62,320 nt of DNA from Segatella paludivivens DSM 17968 = JCM 13650 (GTDB lineage Bacteria > Bacteroidota > Bacteroidia > Bacteroidales > Bacteroidaceae): contig NZ_KB890633.1 of the NCBI RefSeq assembly GCF_000373185.1, positions 1-62,320 on the forward strand. The letters run 5' to 3'. Positions 35,968 to 45,877 of the stretch are shown here, in pieces. Each line of letters opens with the position of its first letter. The stretch's first letter is position 1. The notes under the pieces were generated by a model that had not been told where the DNA came from, made no database searches, and was given only the letters and a program-made list of their open reading frames with translations. Both the position numbers and the translations under genes were made by a program.

Positions 35968-37596
35968 CTATTTTTCTACAAAGTACTTATATCCATAAAG
36001 TTTATATACCTGCAATAATCTTTCAAGTCGCTTCCTGAAATCAGGATAATTCTTCTTATCATATTGCATCCACTGCACTTCTGACAATGCTGCCATTCGT
36101 GGCAACACCTGATATTCTGCAAGGGATGGACACACGATGTATTCAGTCCAGAGGTTTCCCTGTACACCAATAATATGCTTTTTCTCGGTAGCTGTCAAAG
36201 AATCAGGCACAGGTTGATAACTATACGTCTTCTCAATATTCAGATTTCCACCAATAAGCAAAGGATCATTCCATGTTTTATCAGTCTGATAATAATCAAA
36301 GTAACAATATGAAACAGGAGTCATAATGGCATCATGACCAAGACGCGAAGCCTTTATTCCACCCTCTACTCCACGCCATGACATAATCGTGGCACTCTTC
36401 TGAACATCACCCTCAAGGATTTCATCCCAACCAATAATTTTACGACCTTTCTGATTTAAATATTTCTCTATTCTTGACACAAGATATCCTTGCAATCTGT
36501 TTTCGGCAGTACACTCCTTATCACCTTTAATTTCTAAGCTCTTAATCTTTCCTTGACATTTTTCACAAGTAGTCCATCTCGTTTTAGGAGCCTCATCACC
36601 ACCAAGATGTATGTATTTAGATGGAAATATATCCATGAGTTCATCCATTACATCCTGTATAAATTGGTAGGTTTTCTCGTTTCCTGCACAAAGGATATCA
36701 TCAAAAACGCCCCAGTTGCCACTCACTTGATAAGGACCACCAGTACAACCTAGTTCCGGATAGGCAGAAAGTGCACCTAGCATGTGTCCCGGCATATCAA
36801 TCTCTGGTATAACAGTGATGTATCGTTCCTTTGCATATTCAACGATTTCACGAGCTTGCTGCTGGGTGTAGAAACCACCATATTGAGTATCATCATATAG
36901 CGATGAATTGCGGCCCAAAGTAGTATGCTTACGAATCGAACCGATTTTTGTAAGCAAAGGATATTTCTTTATCTCTATTCTCCATCCCTGATCATCCGTA
37001 AGGTGCCAGTGGAAAGTATTCATATTGTGCAATGCTAGCAAATCAATGTATTCCTTAACGAAATCAACAGGGAAAAAATGCCTTGCCACATCAAGCATCA
37101 TACCACGATAAGCAAAACGAGGCGCATCGCTAATCATTGCAGCCGGCAAAACTACATTTTCAGTATGCTGAATAATCGGCAACGACTTACGTAAAGTCTG
37201 TATTCCATAAAAAACACCGTTGGCGGTCTTTCCTGAAATAATGATATTATGTTGATTAACCGCTATCTTATAAGCTTCATCACCTATTATCTTTTTGTCA
37301 ATGCGTAAGAATATATTTCCATCAGAGTTTGAAGGACGAGACTTAACCATCAGCGAAAGTCCCACAGACTTATTGATATATTCGGCAAGAAAAGCAGCGT
37401 TTCTTTTTAAAAGGCTGTCGCTATGGACATAAACAATATCAGAAGAAGCGTTCAGGATAAAGGGTTTACCTTCTGCCATCTTAATACTTTGAGGTAACGG
37501 CACTACACGATAGTCAGCCTCAGCATTACCAGCATAGACAGAAGAAACACACATTGAGACTATCATAAAACAAAAGAATGATATAATTCGTTTCAT
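35968..37596 (-). CDS. GH20 beta-N-acetylhexosaminidase
   Basis: This is a 542-aa exported enzyme (signal peptide about 1-22). An N-terminal GH20b-like domain (about 30-155) precedes the catalytic barrel. Diagnostic segments are FHWHLTDDQGWRIEIKKYP (195-213), PEIDMPGH (264-271) and IHLGGDEAPKTRW (329-341), where Asp334-Glu335 are the stabilising Asp and acid/base Glu of substrate-assisted catalysis. IGWDEILEG and QGNLWTEY follow. GH20 enzymes remove terminal beta-GlcNAc or GalNAc from glycoproteins, glycolipids or chitin fragments. It is monocistronic, with a good promoter at 37676-37706. No SusC/SusD gene is adjacent, so it may serve periplasmic glycan recycling or host-glycan use. Confidence 0.95.
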   Translation of the reverse strand: MKRIISFFCFMIVSMCVSSVYAGNAEADYRVVPLPQSIKMAEGKPFILNASSDIVYVHSDSLLKRNAAFLAEYINKSVGLSLMVKSRPSNSDGNIFLRIDKKIIGDEAYKIAVNQHNIIISGKTANGVFYGIQTLRKSLPIIQHTENVVLPAAMISDAPRFAYRGMMLDVARHFFPVDFVKEYIDLLALHNMNTFHWHLTDDQGWRIEIKKYPLLTKIGSIRKHTTLGRNSSLYDDTQYGGFYTQQQAREIVEYAKERYITVIPEIDMPGHMLGALSAYPELGCTGGPYQVSGNWGVFDDILCAGNEKTYQFIQDVMDELMDIFPSKYIHLGGDEAPKTRWTTCEKCQGKIKSLEIKGDKECTAENRLQGYLVSRIEKYLNQKGRKIIGWDEILEGDVQKSATIMSWRGVEGGIKASRLGHDAIMTPVSYCYFDYYQTDKTWNDPLLIGGNLNIEKTYSYQPVPDSLTATEKKHIIGVQGNLWTEYIVCPSLAEYQVLPRMAALSEVQWMQYDKKNYPDFRKRLERLLQVYKLYGYKYFVEK

Positions 37597-37675
37597 TACG
37601 TTCTTACATTAAATTATAAGTTATTGTTTTTAACAACACCAACGGCTTGAAACAGAAGTCGAAGCGATTAATTCA

Positions 37676-37706
37676 CAAATGTAGTCAAAATAGGAATAAT
37701 GGCAAA
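37676..37706 (-). promoter_or_regulatory. GH20 promoter (-33 TTTG, 19 bp, -7 TACATTTG)
   Basis: On the minus strand TTTG (37703-37706) and TACATTTG (37676-37683) are separated by 19 bp. The leader before the ATG at 37596 is about 70 nt. Confidence 0.7.
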
Positions 37707-37823
37707 AAAAAATAACAAGTTTTTAATTTTAATAAATTACATGGAAAAAAAACGAATTTGATATATTACTCAAATATTATAAAAAACTACTAAACTCAAA
37801 ATGAATAATTAGCGAATTATTTG

Positions 37824-37831
37824 TATCTTTG
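37824..37831 (+). promoter_or_regulatory. -7 element (TATCTTTG) of the cation-efflux/fhs operon
   Basis: TATCTTTG ends just after an in-frame ATG at 37829, which rules that codon out as the start and points to the ATG at 37856, 25 bp downstream, preceded by AAAGAAAG. Confidence 0.7.
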
Positions 37832-37855
37832 CATTCGTTATCACAAAGAAAGATT

Positions 37856-38971
37856 ATGATTAAAGAATCTTCACGCAAATCCACTATAGTGAGAACCAGT
37901 TATGTTGGTATCGGAACCAACATATTATTGGCCCTGTTTAAAGCTATCGTCGGACTTTTTGCGAATTCGATAGCCATAGTCCTTGACGCTATAAACAACT
38001 TGAGTGATGCGCTATCTAGCTTGATAACCATAATCGGAACAAAACTTGCTAACAAGCCTGCTGACAAGATACACCCTTACGGACACGGACGAATAGAATA
38101 TTTCAGTACAGTACTTATTGCCTTTATCGTGCTTGGTGCGGGAGTTACCTCTCTTGTAGAATCTGTGAAGAAAATCATAGATCCAGAACCACCAAACTAT
38201 ACGATTATATCAATATCAGTTATTGTTGTTGCTGTATTTGTGAAACTGGTTCTTGGAAAATACGTGATGAAGGTTGGTAAATCTGTGAACAGCGGTTCAT
38301 TAGTAGCTTCGGGTGCAGATGCTTTATTTGACGCGGTTATTTCCACAGCCACATTAATATCTGCAGTCATCATGATGGTTTGGGGAATATCTGTTGACGC
38401 ATGGTTGGCTGCTCTTATATCAATCGTTATCATTAAAGCTGGTATCGAAATGGCACTGAAACCAACAAACGAACTTTTGGGCAGACGTATTGATGCGAAA
38501 CTTACGAAAAGCATTAAATCTGATGTTGCTACAATAGAAGGTGTACACGGTGCATACGATTTACTGTTGCACAACTATGGACCAGAAGAAATGGTAGGTT
38601 CGGTACACATTGAAGTGATAGACACATTAAGCGCAAGTGATATTTACACCATAACAAAAAATATACAACACAAAATAAGAGAGAAATACAACATTTTTCT
38701 GACGGTTGGAATATATGCAATAAATTCTAAAGATCAAGCAGCGCTTGAAATGCAGAAGCAAATTCGCACTGTTATAGCAAAATATCAAAACATCATGCAG
38801 ATACATGGACTGTATATTGACAGGAAACTAAAGATTATACAGTTTGATATTTTAGTGAGCTTTATGGAAAAAGACGCCTTAAAACTTAGAGACAAAGTTA
38901 TCACAGGCATCAACGAAATATTTCCTGACTATGATATAGAGATTAATATAGATAGGGACATCACAGACTGA
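37856..38971 (+). CDS. Cation diffusion facilitator (CDF) family transporter
   Basis: This is a 371-aa inner-membrane exporter of divalent metal ions (Zn, Fe, Mn or similar) driven by proton antiport. Transmembrane helices cover about residues 15-210. The metal sites are visible: IAIVLDAINNLSDALSS (the D-x-x-x-D of helix II) and HPYGHGRIEY (cytoplasmic His motif), with a second acidic pair in ASGADALFDAVIS on helix V. The C-terminal cytoplasmic domain (about 215-371) includes VEGVHGAYDLLLHNYGP and VGSVHIEV. The start at 37856 is fixed by the promoter position. It is followed 30 bp later by fhs and is probably co-transcribed. Confidence 0.93.
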   Translation: MIKESSRKSTIVRTSYVGIGTNILLALFKAIVGLFANSIAIVLDAINNLSDALSSLITIIGTKLANKPADKIHPYGHGRIEYFSTVLIAFIVLGAGVTSLVESVKKIIDPEPPNYTIISISVIVVAVFVKLVLGKYVMKVGKSVNSGSLVASGADALFDAVISTATLISAVIMMVWGISVDAWLAALISIVIIKAGIEMALKPTNELLGRRIDAKLTKSIKSDVATIEGVHGAYDLLLHNYGPEEMVGSVHIEVIDTLSASDIYTITKNIQHKIREKYNIFLTVGIYAINSKDQAALEMQKQIRTVIAKYQNIMQIHGLYIDRKLKIIQFDILVSFMEKDALKLRDKVITGINEIFPDYDIEINIDRDITD

Positions 38972-39001
38972 GAATACACAACATTACTATACAAGAAATA
39001 A

Positions 39002-40669
39002 ATGAAAACGGAACTCGAAATTGCACGTGAATGCAAATTGGAACGCATTGAAAAAATTGCGGAAAAGATTGGATTACCAAGTGAGGATTTAGAAAACTAT
39101 GGCAAGTATATTGCCAAAGTTCCACTGAAACTTATTGACGCTGACAAAGTTGCCAAAAGTAATCTTATTCTTGTTACTGCTATAAGCCCTACTAAGGCCG
39201 GCATAGGAAAAACCACTGTAAGCATTGGCTTATCAATGGCTATGAACAGACTGGGAAAAAAATCTGTATTGGCTCTTCGCGAGCCGAGTCTTGGTCCTTG
39301 CTTCGGCATGAAGGGCGGTGCTACCGGTGGAGGTTATTCACAGGTATTGCCAATGGATAGAATTAATCTGCATTTCACAGGTGATTTCCATGCAATTACT
39401 TCTGCTCACAACATGATTGCAGCATTGCTTGATAATTATATTTATCAACACCGAGAGGAAGGTTTTGCCCTGAAAGAAGTTCTGTGGAAACGAGTTTTGG
39501 ATGTCAATGACCGTAATTTGAGATGCATCACAACAGGTATTGGCCCAAAGACTAACGGCATTATTGCTGAAAGCGGATTTGACATTACTCCTGCAAGTGA
39601 AATCATGGCTATACTCTGCTTGGCAAAAGACGAAGAAGACCTGAGACTTAGAATTGAGAATATTCTACTTGGAGTGACACTCGACAACAAGCCTTTCAAA
39701 GTGAAAGATCTTGGTGTTGGTGGAGCTATCACTGTTTTACTGAGAGACGCTTTATCACCAAACCTTGTACAGACAATAGAAGGAACAGCAGCATTCATTC
39801 ACGGTGGTCCTTTTGCTAACATCGCTCATGGATGCAACAGTATCCTAGCAACAAAAATGGCAATGACATTTGGTGACTATGTTGTAACAGAAGCTGGATT
39901 CGGTGCAGATCTTGGTGCAGAGAAGTTCCTTGATATTAAATGCAGAAAAGCAGGAATACAGCCTAAGCTTACCATTATTGTGGCTACGATTATGGGACTG
40001 AAGATGCACGGAGGTATGCAGGTTGGAGATCCTAACAACGGAAATATCGACAACATAATAGCTGGACTTGAAAATCTGGATAAGCACATCAGTAACATGC
40101 GCAATATGGGACAAAGCGTAGTTGTTACCTTAAACAGATTCAGCAACGATAAGGAAGAAGAAATAGAACTCGTCAGCCAGCACTGCCAAGAATGTGGAGT
40201 AGGATTTGCTATGAATGAGGCTTACATGAAAGGCGGTGAAGGTTGTCTTGAACTTGCACAGCTAGCAATAGACACTATATCTAACAATCCTTCTGGAGAC
40301 ATTAAATTCACTTACAGCGAAACAGACAGCATAAAGGACAAGATTACAAGTGTTGCTAAAAATGTGTATGGTGCAAGCAACGTAGTATTCAAAAAGTCTG
40401 CTGTTAAAGCTCTCGAACGCATTGACGAATGGGGACTGGGGAATTATCCCGTATGTATCGCAAAGACACAATATTCACTGAGCGATGATGCTAAGAGACA
40501 TGGTGTGCCAAAGGACTTCACATTCACTATTCGTGACCTAGTGATAAACACAGGTGCCGAAATGATTGTGGCTGTAGCTGGAGACATCATGCGCATGCCT
40601 GGATTGCCAAAGCATCCACAGGCAGAAAGAATTGATATTGAAAACGGTCTACTTGTTGGACTAGAATAA
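39002..40669 (+). CDS. fhs: Formate--tetrahydrofolate ligase
   Basis: This is a 555-aa enzyme catalysing ATP + formate + THF to 10-formyl-THF in one-carbon metabolism. The P-loop-like segment [16 protein letters not shown] (about 62-77) and [18 protein letters not shown] (about 94-111) are hallmarks of the family, as are [14 protein letters not shown] (about 122-135) and [14 protein letters not shown] (about 297-310). The length is normal. It is encoded 30 bp after the CDF transporter and ends before a strong bidirectional terminator. In anaerobic Bacteroidales it supplies formyl groups for purine and fMet synthesis. Confidence 0.97.
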   Translation: MKTELEIARECKLERIEKIAEKIGLPSEDLENYGKYIAKVPLKLIDADKVAKSNLILVTAISPTKAGIGKTTVSIGLSMAMNRLGKKSVLALREPSLGPCFGMKGGATGGGYSQVLPMDRINLHFTGDFHAITSAHNMIAALLDNYIYQHREEGFALKEVLWKRVLDVNDRNLRCITTGIGPKTNGIIAESGFDITPASEIMAILCLAKDEEDLRLRIENILLGVTLDNKPFKVKDLGVGGAITVLLRDALSPNLVQTIEGTAAFIHGGPFANIAHGCNSILATKMAMTFGDYVVTEAGFGADLGAEKFLDIKCRKAGIQPKLTIIVATIMGLKMHGGMQVGDPNNGNIDNIIAGLENLDKHISNMRNMGQSVVVTLNRFSNDKEEEIELVSQHCQECGVGFAMNEAYMKGGEGCLELAQLAIDTISNNPSGDIKFTYSETDSIKDKITSVAKNVYGASNVVFKKSAVKALERIDEWGLGNYPVCIAKTQYSLSDDAKRHGVPKDFTFTIRDLVINTGAEMIVAVAGDIMRMPGLPKHPQAERIDIENGLLVGLE

Positions 40670-40681
40670 CATAAACGAAAT

Positions 40682-40720
40682 AAGGCAGAAAATGATTATT
40701 ATTTTCTGCCTTATTTTTTT
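40682..40720. terminator. Bidirectional terminator between fhs and serB
   Basis: AAGGCAGAAAAT (40682-40693) pairs perfectly with ATTTTCTGCCTT (40701-40712) around a 7-nt loop and is followed by a T-run on the plus strand. Convergent fhs and serB can share it. Confidence 0.92.
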
Positions 40721-40732
40721 ATATTAAATGCT

Positions 40733-41962
40733 TTACAATTTACCTTGTTCACCAAGATAACTATCCTTAAAACCAAGGAAATAAAGCACACCGTCAAGTC
40801 CTATATTACTTATGGATTGCTGCGCTGTAGCCTTAACACGTGGCTTTGCATGGAAAGCAATGCCAAGTCCTGCTTCTGAAATCATCGGTAAGTCATTGGC
40901 TCCATCACCTACAGCTATTGTCTGGGCGAGATTCACTTGCTCTACCTGTGCTATTAGTTTAAGAAGTTCAGCCTTACGCTTACCATCAACAACATCTCCA
41001 ATGTATTTACCAGTAAGCTTTCCGTCTTCGCCAATTTCCAACTCATTTGCATATACATAATCAATACCATAACGTCTGCGCAGATATTCTCCAAAATAGG
41101 TGAAACCACCACTTAGTATAGCAATCTTATAACCGCATCGTTTCAATACTGACATAAGACGATCGGCACCCTCGGTGATAGGCATGTTTTCGGCAATCTC
41201 ATGCATAACTTCAGCATCAAGTCCCTTGAGAAGTGCAACACGTTCGGTGAAACTTTCCTTAAAATCTATTTCTCCACGCATAGCCCTCTCAGTAATAGCC
41301 TTCACCTGAGCCCCTACTCCAGCACGAGCAGCTAACTCATCAATACATTCTGTCTGTATAAGCGTGGAATCCATATCAAAGCAAATAAGACGTCGCATGC
41401 GGCGATACATATCATCACGTTGGAAAGAGAAGTCTATTTCCTGTTCTGAAGCCATCTGCATCAGTGATGCCTGAATTTGTTCCCTATCAGCAGGTGTACC
41501 TCTTAGAGAAAACTCAATGCATGCACGTACGTTACGTTCTGGTTTCTTGATACTCATTCTACCTGTAAGTCTCAATATAGAGTCGATATTCAACCCCTGA
41601 TCAGCAATAATTTTTGTAGCTGCAGCAATTTGTTTGGCAGAAAGCGTACGACCGATAACAGTAAGAATAAATCTATTCTTGCCCTGACGGTTAACCCATG
41701 ATTCATATTCATCATCAGAAATAGGTGTGAAACCAATGTTTACATTAAGTTCATCAGCCTTGAAAAGTAATTCTTTCATTACCTGACCAGAATGCGTATA
41801 ATCTATGCGGATAAGAATACCTAGCGAAAGAGTGCTATGAATATCAGCCTGACCGATATCAAGAATATGTGCATCGTAGAGCGCAAGTATTTCCATTATC
41901 GAAGCAGTAAGACCTGGACGGTCCTGACCTGTTATACGAATTAAAATCTGTTCTTCTTTCAT
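40733..41962 (-). CDS. serB: Phosphoserine phosphatase with N-terminal ACT domains
   Basis: This is a 409-aa cytoplasmic enzyme that hydrolyses phosphoserine to serine. Two ACT-type regulatory domains come first (MKEEQILIRITGQDRPGLTA, then FILTVIGRTLSAKQIA). The HAD phosphatase follows, with FDMDSTLIQTECIDELA (motif I), AILSGGFTYFGEYL (motif II) and AVGDGANDLPMI (motif IV). I preferred the ATG at 41962 over one 30 bp upstream because the ACT domain begins there. It lies 54 bp after mnmA on the same strand, so it may be the last gene of a yitT-mnmA-serB operon. Confidence 0.95.
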   Translation of the reverse strand: MKEEQILIRITGQDRPGLTASIMEILALYDAHILDIGQADIHSTLSLGILIRIDYTHSGQVMKELLFKADELNVNIGFTPISDDEYESWVNRQGKNRFILTVIGRTLSAKQIAAATKIIADQGLNIDSILRLTGRMSIKKPERNVRACIEFSLRGTPADREQIQASLMQMASEQEIDFSFQRDDMYRRMRRLICFDMDSTLIQTECIDELAARAGVGAQVKAITERAMRGEIDFKESFTERVALLKGLDAEVMHEIAENMPITEGADRLMSVLKRCGYKIAILSGGFTYFGEYLRRRYGIDYVYANELEIGEDGKLTGKYIGDVVDGKRKAELLKLIAQVEQVNLAQTIAVGDGANDLPMISEAGLGIAFHAKPRVKATAQQSISNIGLDGVLYFLGFKDSYLGEQGKL

Positions 41963-42016
41963 AATGAAATAATATATATTACCCCGCTTCATAATAACAA
42001 GCGGTTGAATTTATTA

Positions 42017-43117
42017 CTATAAAGTTATCTCTCCTGAACCGAAACAACGATGATGTTGATTATCATATATTACACAGAATTGCCCTGGAGCAACACCATG
42101 AACCTTTTTAGCGGCATGAATGGTATATGTGCCGTCAACATTATTCTCTAATGTTGCAGGTAAATATTCTGGAGTGTGTCTTATCTTGAACGTGATGTTA
42201 TCAGGTAACTGTATTTCAGTACTTCCTTCAGGACAATATGTTGTGAAATGAAAATCATGAATCTTAAAATCTTGCTTATAGGCAGTCTCTGGATCATAAC
42301 CATGACTGACATAAAGAATATTACGTTCAACATCTTTCTTGACAACAAACCAAGGTCCGCCGCCAAATCCAAGTCCCTTACGCTGACCGATAGTATGAAA
42401 CCACAATCCCTTATGCTGACCTATTACATTACCTGTTTCAAATTCAACGACATCGCCTGTCTTTTCACCAAGATAACGCTTTAGGTATTCATTATAATCA
42501 ATATTACCAAGGAAACATATTCCCTGACTGTCACGACGTTTTGCATTGACAAGATGTTCACGTTCGGCAATTTCCCTAACTTCATTCTTTTCAAAATGAC
42601 CTATCGGAAATATAGCCTTATGCAACTGCCAATCATAAATCTGGGCAAGAAAATCAGTCTGATCCTTAACAGGATCAGGACTTGTTGTGAGCCATTTGTA
42701 TCCGTCATGCCATTCAGTCTGTGCATAATGTCCCGTTGCTATCAAATCGTAATCGTGACCCATTTTCTCATCAAATGCGCCAAACTTAATCAGACGATTA
42801 CACATAACATCAGGATTAGGCGTGAAACCAGCCTTGACTTTGTCCATTGTATATTTTGTTACCTGACTCCAATATTCCTTATGACAGTCGATAACATTTA
42901 GCTTGCAATCATACCTTGCAGCAACGGCAGTAGCCATTTCTAAGTCTTCCTCGCTACTACAATCCCATTCCTCTTTTTCTTCTGGACCAATCTTTATATA
43001 GAAACAGTCTGGTTTTGCGCCATGACTAACCATTTCATAAAGAACGACACTACTGTCAACACCACCCGAAAGAAGGAGTGCTATCTTTTTACCCTTTATA
43101 TCCTCGTAATCAATCAT
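42017..43117 (-). CDS. mnmA: tRNA-specific 2-thiouridylase MnmA
   Basis: This is a 366-aa enzyme that transfers sulfur to U34 of tRNA-Lys, Glu and Gln. The ATP-pyrophosphatase loop is LLLSGGVDSSV. The catalytic cysteines are in NPDVMCNRLIKFG and SQGICFLG, and the C-terminal part contains PGQFCVIYD. The start is set at 43117 (MIDYEDIKGKKIA) because a -7 TACTTTTG lies at 43124-43131 on the minus strand. The predicted transcript therefore begins at or next to this ATG and the leader is almost absent. It follows yitT by 20 bp. Confidence 0.96.
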   Translation of the reverse strand: MIDYEDIKGKKIALLLSGGVDSSVVLYEMVSHGAKPDCFYIKIGPEEKEEWDCSSEEDLEMATAVAARYDCKLNVIDCHKEYWSQVTKYTMDKVKAGFTPNPDVMCNRLIKFGAFDEKMGHDYDLIATGHYAQTEWHDGYKWLTTSPDPVKDQTDFLAQIYDWQLHKAIFPIGHFEKNEVREIAEREHLVNAKRRDSQGICFLGNIDYNEYLKRYLGEKTGDVVEFETGNVIGQHKGLWFHTIGQRKGLGFGGGPWFVVKKDVERNILYVSHGYDPETAYKQDFKIHDFHFTTYCPEGSTEIQLPDNITFKIRHTPEYLPATLENNVDGTYTIHAAKKVHGVAPGQFCVIYDNQHHRCFGSGEITL

Positions 43118-43137
43118 ATTTTGCAAAAGTAACAAAA

Positions 43138-44034
43138 TTATTTGTTATTCACTCGTTTAGTTCCAACTTTCATTCTATCAAAGCCCAAACCATAGACTCC
43201 AGTAACGGCACTTTGACTAACAAAAGCACTTGGATCAACATCATCAATAATGCTGAATATGTTGTGACTTTCGTTTTGCTTTGCTATCACAAACAGCATA
43301 CCCATCTTCTTACCACTGTAAAAGCCATGGGCATCTATCACTGTGCAGCCACGTGCAGCCTCATCATTTATAAGTCTACCTATTTCCTGATACTTCTCAG
43401 AAATGACAAAGAACTGTACCGAACGACGAAAACCATTTATCACATGATCTATGGTATATGACATGACGAAAAGCACGATATATCCATATATAACTTTTTC
43501 CCAACTGTTCAGTACAAGGTAGCTGGATGTTATCACACAAAGGTCACATACCAGAATAATGTGTCCAAGTGACACATCATGATATTTATGCACAATAGAG
43601 GCTATGACATCAGAGCCACCAGTGCTGCCATTGCGCAAAAGACTGAAACCAGTTCCTATACCTAAAAGCAAACCACCGACAACACATGCTAGAAAAGGCT
43701 GGTCGTGAAACATAACAGTGTTTCCTACGATATGTTGCCAAAAAGTAGTAAATGTTGTAAAAAACATGACTGCATATATTGTCTTTACACAGAACTTGAA
43801 TCCAAGTACTCTCAGTGCCGCTGCTAAAAGCAATACATTTATTGCCAGATATGTGTACTGAACCGGAATGCCCATTCCCCAATAAACGATTGAGGAAACA
43901 CCAGGAAGACCACCTATCGTAATTTTGTTTGGCAACAGAAAAGCCACCCATCCGAGACTTCCAATTACCATTCCTATGGCTATTATAAGGTAATCATATA
44001 TACCTCTTATAACTTTTCTTTCTTCTCTTCTCAT
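43138..44034 (-). CDS. YitT-family membrane protein (DUF161 + DUF2179)
   Basis: This is a 298-aa inner-membrane protein. About five hydrophobic helices (for example YLIIAIGMVIGSLGWVAFLL and PFLACVVGGLLLGIGTGFSL) are followed by SLLRNGSTGGSDVIASIVHKY and a soluble C-terminal DUF2179 domain (about 210-290, GCTVIDAHGFYSGKKMGMLF). The function of the family is unknown, although the C-terminal domain binds small ligands in some members. The ATG at 44034 was chosen because the -7 TAATTTTG lies at 44058-44065; an upstream in-frame ATG would precede the transcript start. Confidence 0.9.
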   Translation of the reverse strand: MRREERKVIRGIYDYLIIAIGMVIGSLGWVAFLLPNKITIGGLPGVSSIVYWGMGIPVQYTYLAINVLLLAAALRVLGFKFCVKTIYAVMFFTTFTTFWQHIVGNTVMFHDQPFLACVVGGLLLGIGTGFSLLRNGSTGGSDVIASIVHKYHDVSLGHIILVCDLCVITSSYLVLNSWEKVIYGYIVLFVMSYTIDHVINGFRRSVQFFVISEKYQEIGRLINDEAARGCTVIDAHGFYSGKKMGMLFVIAKQNESHNIFSIIDDVDPSAFVSQSAVTGVYGLGFDRMKVGTKRVNNK

Positions 44035-44079
44035 TACATAATATCTAATAATGGATGCAAAATTACAAAATAAAAACAA

Positions 44080-44105
44080 AAAAACTCCGCAATTGCGGAG
44101 TTTTT
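44080..44105. terminator. Terminator of the third SusC/SusD pair
   Basis: ACTCCGC AATT GCGGAGT (44084-44101) is flanked by A5 and T5. On the minus strand it lies 36 bp after the SusD stop codon at 44141. Confidence 0.92.
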
Positions 44106-44140
44106 AATTATTTGATAATGTTGCACTTACATGCAAATTA

Positions 44141-45847
44141 TTACCAACCTAGGTTTTGTCCTGTTTCAGGACTTAGCGAAATTTGTCCGGTAGGTATAGG
44201 ATAAAGATAATACTTGCTATCGTATGTGCGAGTTTTTGTATTACCAATCATATATTTATCTGGTGTTACATTAACACCTACATTACTGACATTGCTTAAA
44301 TTTGCTCCAAGCATAATATCAGGATTCTTGCTTGTATCAAGTTTATCTAACTGATGCCAACGCACCAAGTCCCAATATCTATACCAATTGTCTGTCATAA
44401 GTTCACAACGTCTGCATCGTCTAATCTCCCACAATAGATTACTTACTCCCATATTGTTTGCTGGGTCGGCATCAGGTTGCAATGTCATCGGCTTTAATCC
44501 TACGCGACTTTGCAAAAGATTAATAGTCTTGTCAAGATCTGATTGCGTAATAGTTCCCAACTCATCCTTAGCTTCTGCCTCATTCAATAATATCACGGCA
44601 TACCAATAAAGCGGAGCATCTGTATATCCAGTACCAATATTAATGCGATAATATGAATCAAGGCTCATGTTATCATACTTTCTTACTGTATATCCAGTAG
44701 AAGATGTCATCTGAGGAGAAGCAGAAACGCCCATATTGTTGACACGCGCCCATCCATGACCAGCAAAACTTATAATAGAGTCTACAAGTACACTTAAACG
44801 CTTATCTCTTTGAGAAAGCATTCTGCTAACAGAATAGTTACCACCAGAATTGATTACAGCCTTATCGTCTGTATTAAGACTTGTATTGGCTTTAGGTTTG
44901 CCATCAAGGAACAGGAACGCATCAATGGCATCCTTAGAGATTCCAAACTGCTCTGTAGAATTACAGGTATAGTCCACTAACGAATGCATAACCATATCCT
45001 TTTCGTAATTACGATAGAATATGATTTCCTTATTATTACCCAGTGAAAGTGAATTATATATGTCTCCGTAATTAGGACTTAGCGCAAACTTGCCGGAATT
45101 CATGATTGCCTCGGAAGCTGTAACAGACTCGTTAAGGTATTTCTGCGCACGTGACAAATCAGGTGCCTTTCCATTTTCATTAGCCGTACGATACTTGCAG
45201 AATGTACCCTCATAAAGGCATACATCACTCTTCATCGCCAATGCCATCTGTTTGCTCCATGCCGTCTTATCACTTACATCATCAAGATTAGCTACGGCAT
45301 AATTTAAATCACTAAGCACTGAATCTATGACAACATCACGGTCTGTACGTGAGCCATAAATTCTATTGTCATCAGGATCTGTGATTACATCTTGCATCCA
45401 CTGCATATTACCAAACTTTCTTACCATTTGATAATATTCCCATGCACGATTTAAACGTCCTATAGCCATAAAGCGTGCTTTCTCTCCATTTGTAAGTGTT
45501 GAAGAAGACAATCCCTGAATGAGATAGTTTACACGACGTATCTCTTTGGAACCGTCAGTCCAGTCGCTAGAGGTACTAGGAATTGTTTTATAAGTCCAGT
45601 CATCAAACGTTGGGTTTACCTGATCATCAGAAAAGCTTTTGAAATAGAACCATCCCAAATCACCCTTTGAATTATACCCAATATAGTTATCATAAAATTT
45701 GTTGCTGTAGCTCTCTACCGCATTGGCATTACTCCAAAAAGTGGTATTATTCGTAAATGTGTCACGAGGAGACTTATCCAGCATATCATTACAGCCAGAG
45801 AGCATCAATGTGAATGCTGCAATGGCATATATTATATTCTTTTTCAT
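44141..45847 (-). CDS. SusD/RagB family lipoprotein (third pair)
   Basis: This is a 568-aa lipoprotein (Cys19 in MLSGCND). It has the SusD N-terminal pattern CNDMLDKSPRDTFTNNTTFW, the helix RFMAIGRLNRAWEYYQMVRKFGNMQW (about 125-150), the ILLNEAEAKDELG segment and the ending LYPIPTGQISLSPETGQNLGW. The partner SusC is encoded 30 bp upstream in the same operon. No enzyme or regulator is adjacent. It probably binds an oligosaccharide at the cell surface; the substrate is unknown. Confidence 0.95.
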   Translation of the reverse strand: MKKNIIYAIAAFTLMLSGCNDMLDKSPRDTFTNNTTFWSNANAVESYSNKFYDNYIGYNSKGDLGWFYFKSFSDDQVNPTFDDWTYKTIPSTSSDWTDGSKEIRRVNYLIQGLSSSTLTNGEKARFMAIGRLNRAWEYYQMVRKFGNMQWMQDVITDPDDNRIYGSRTDRDVVIDSVLSDLNYAVANLDDVSDKTAWSKQMALAMKSDVCLYEGTFCKYRTANENGKAPDLSRAQKYLNESVTASEAIMNSGKFALSPNYGDIYNSLSLGNNKEIIFYRNYEKDMVMHSLVDYTCNSTEQFGISKDAIDAFLFLDGKPKANTSLNTDDKAVINSGGNYSVSRMLSQRDKRLSVLVDSIISFAGHGWARVNNMGVSASPQMTSSTGYTVRKYDNMSLDSYYRINIGTGYTDAPLYWYAVILLNEAEAKDELGTITQSDLDKTINLLQSRVGLKPMTLQPDADPANNMGVSNLLWEIRRCRRCELMTDNWYRYWDLVRWHQLDKLDTSKNPDIMLGANLSNVSNVGVNVTPDKYMIGNTKTRTYDSKYYLYPIPTGQISLSPETGQNLGW

Positions 45848-45877
45848 ATATTGAAATTATTATATAAGTTATATAAA

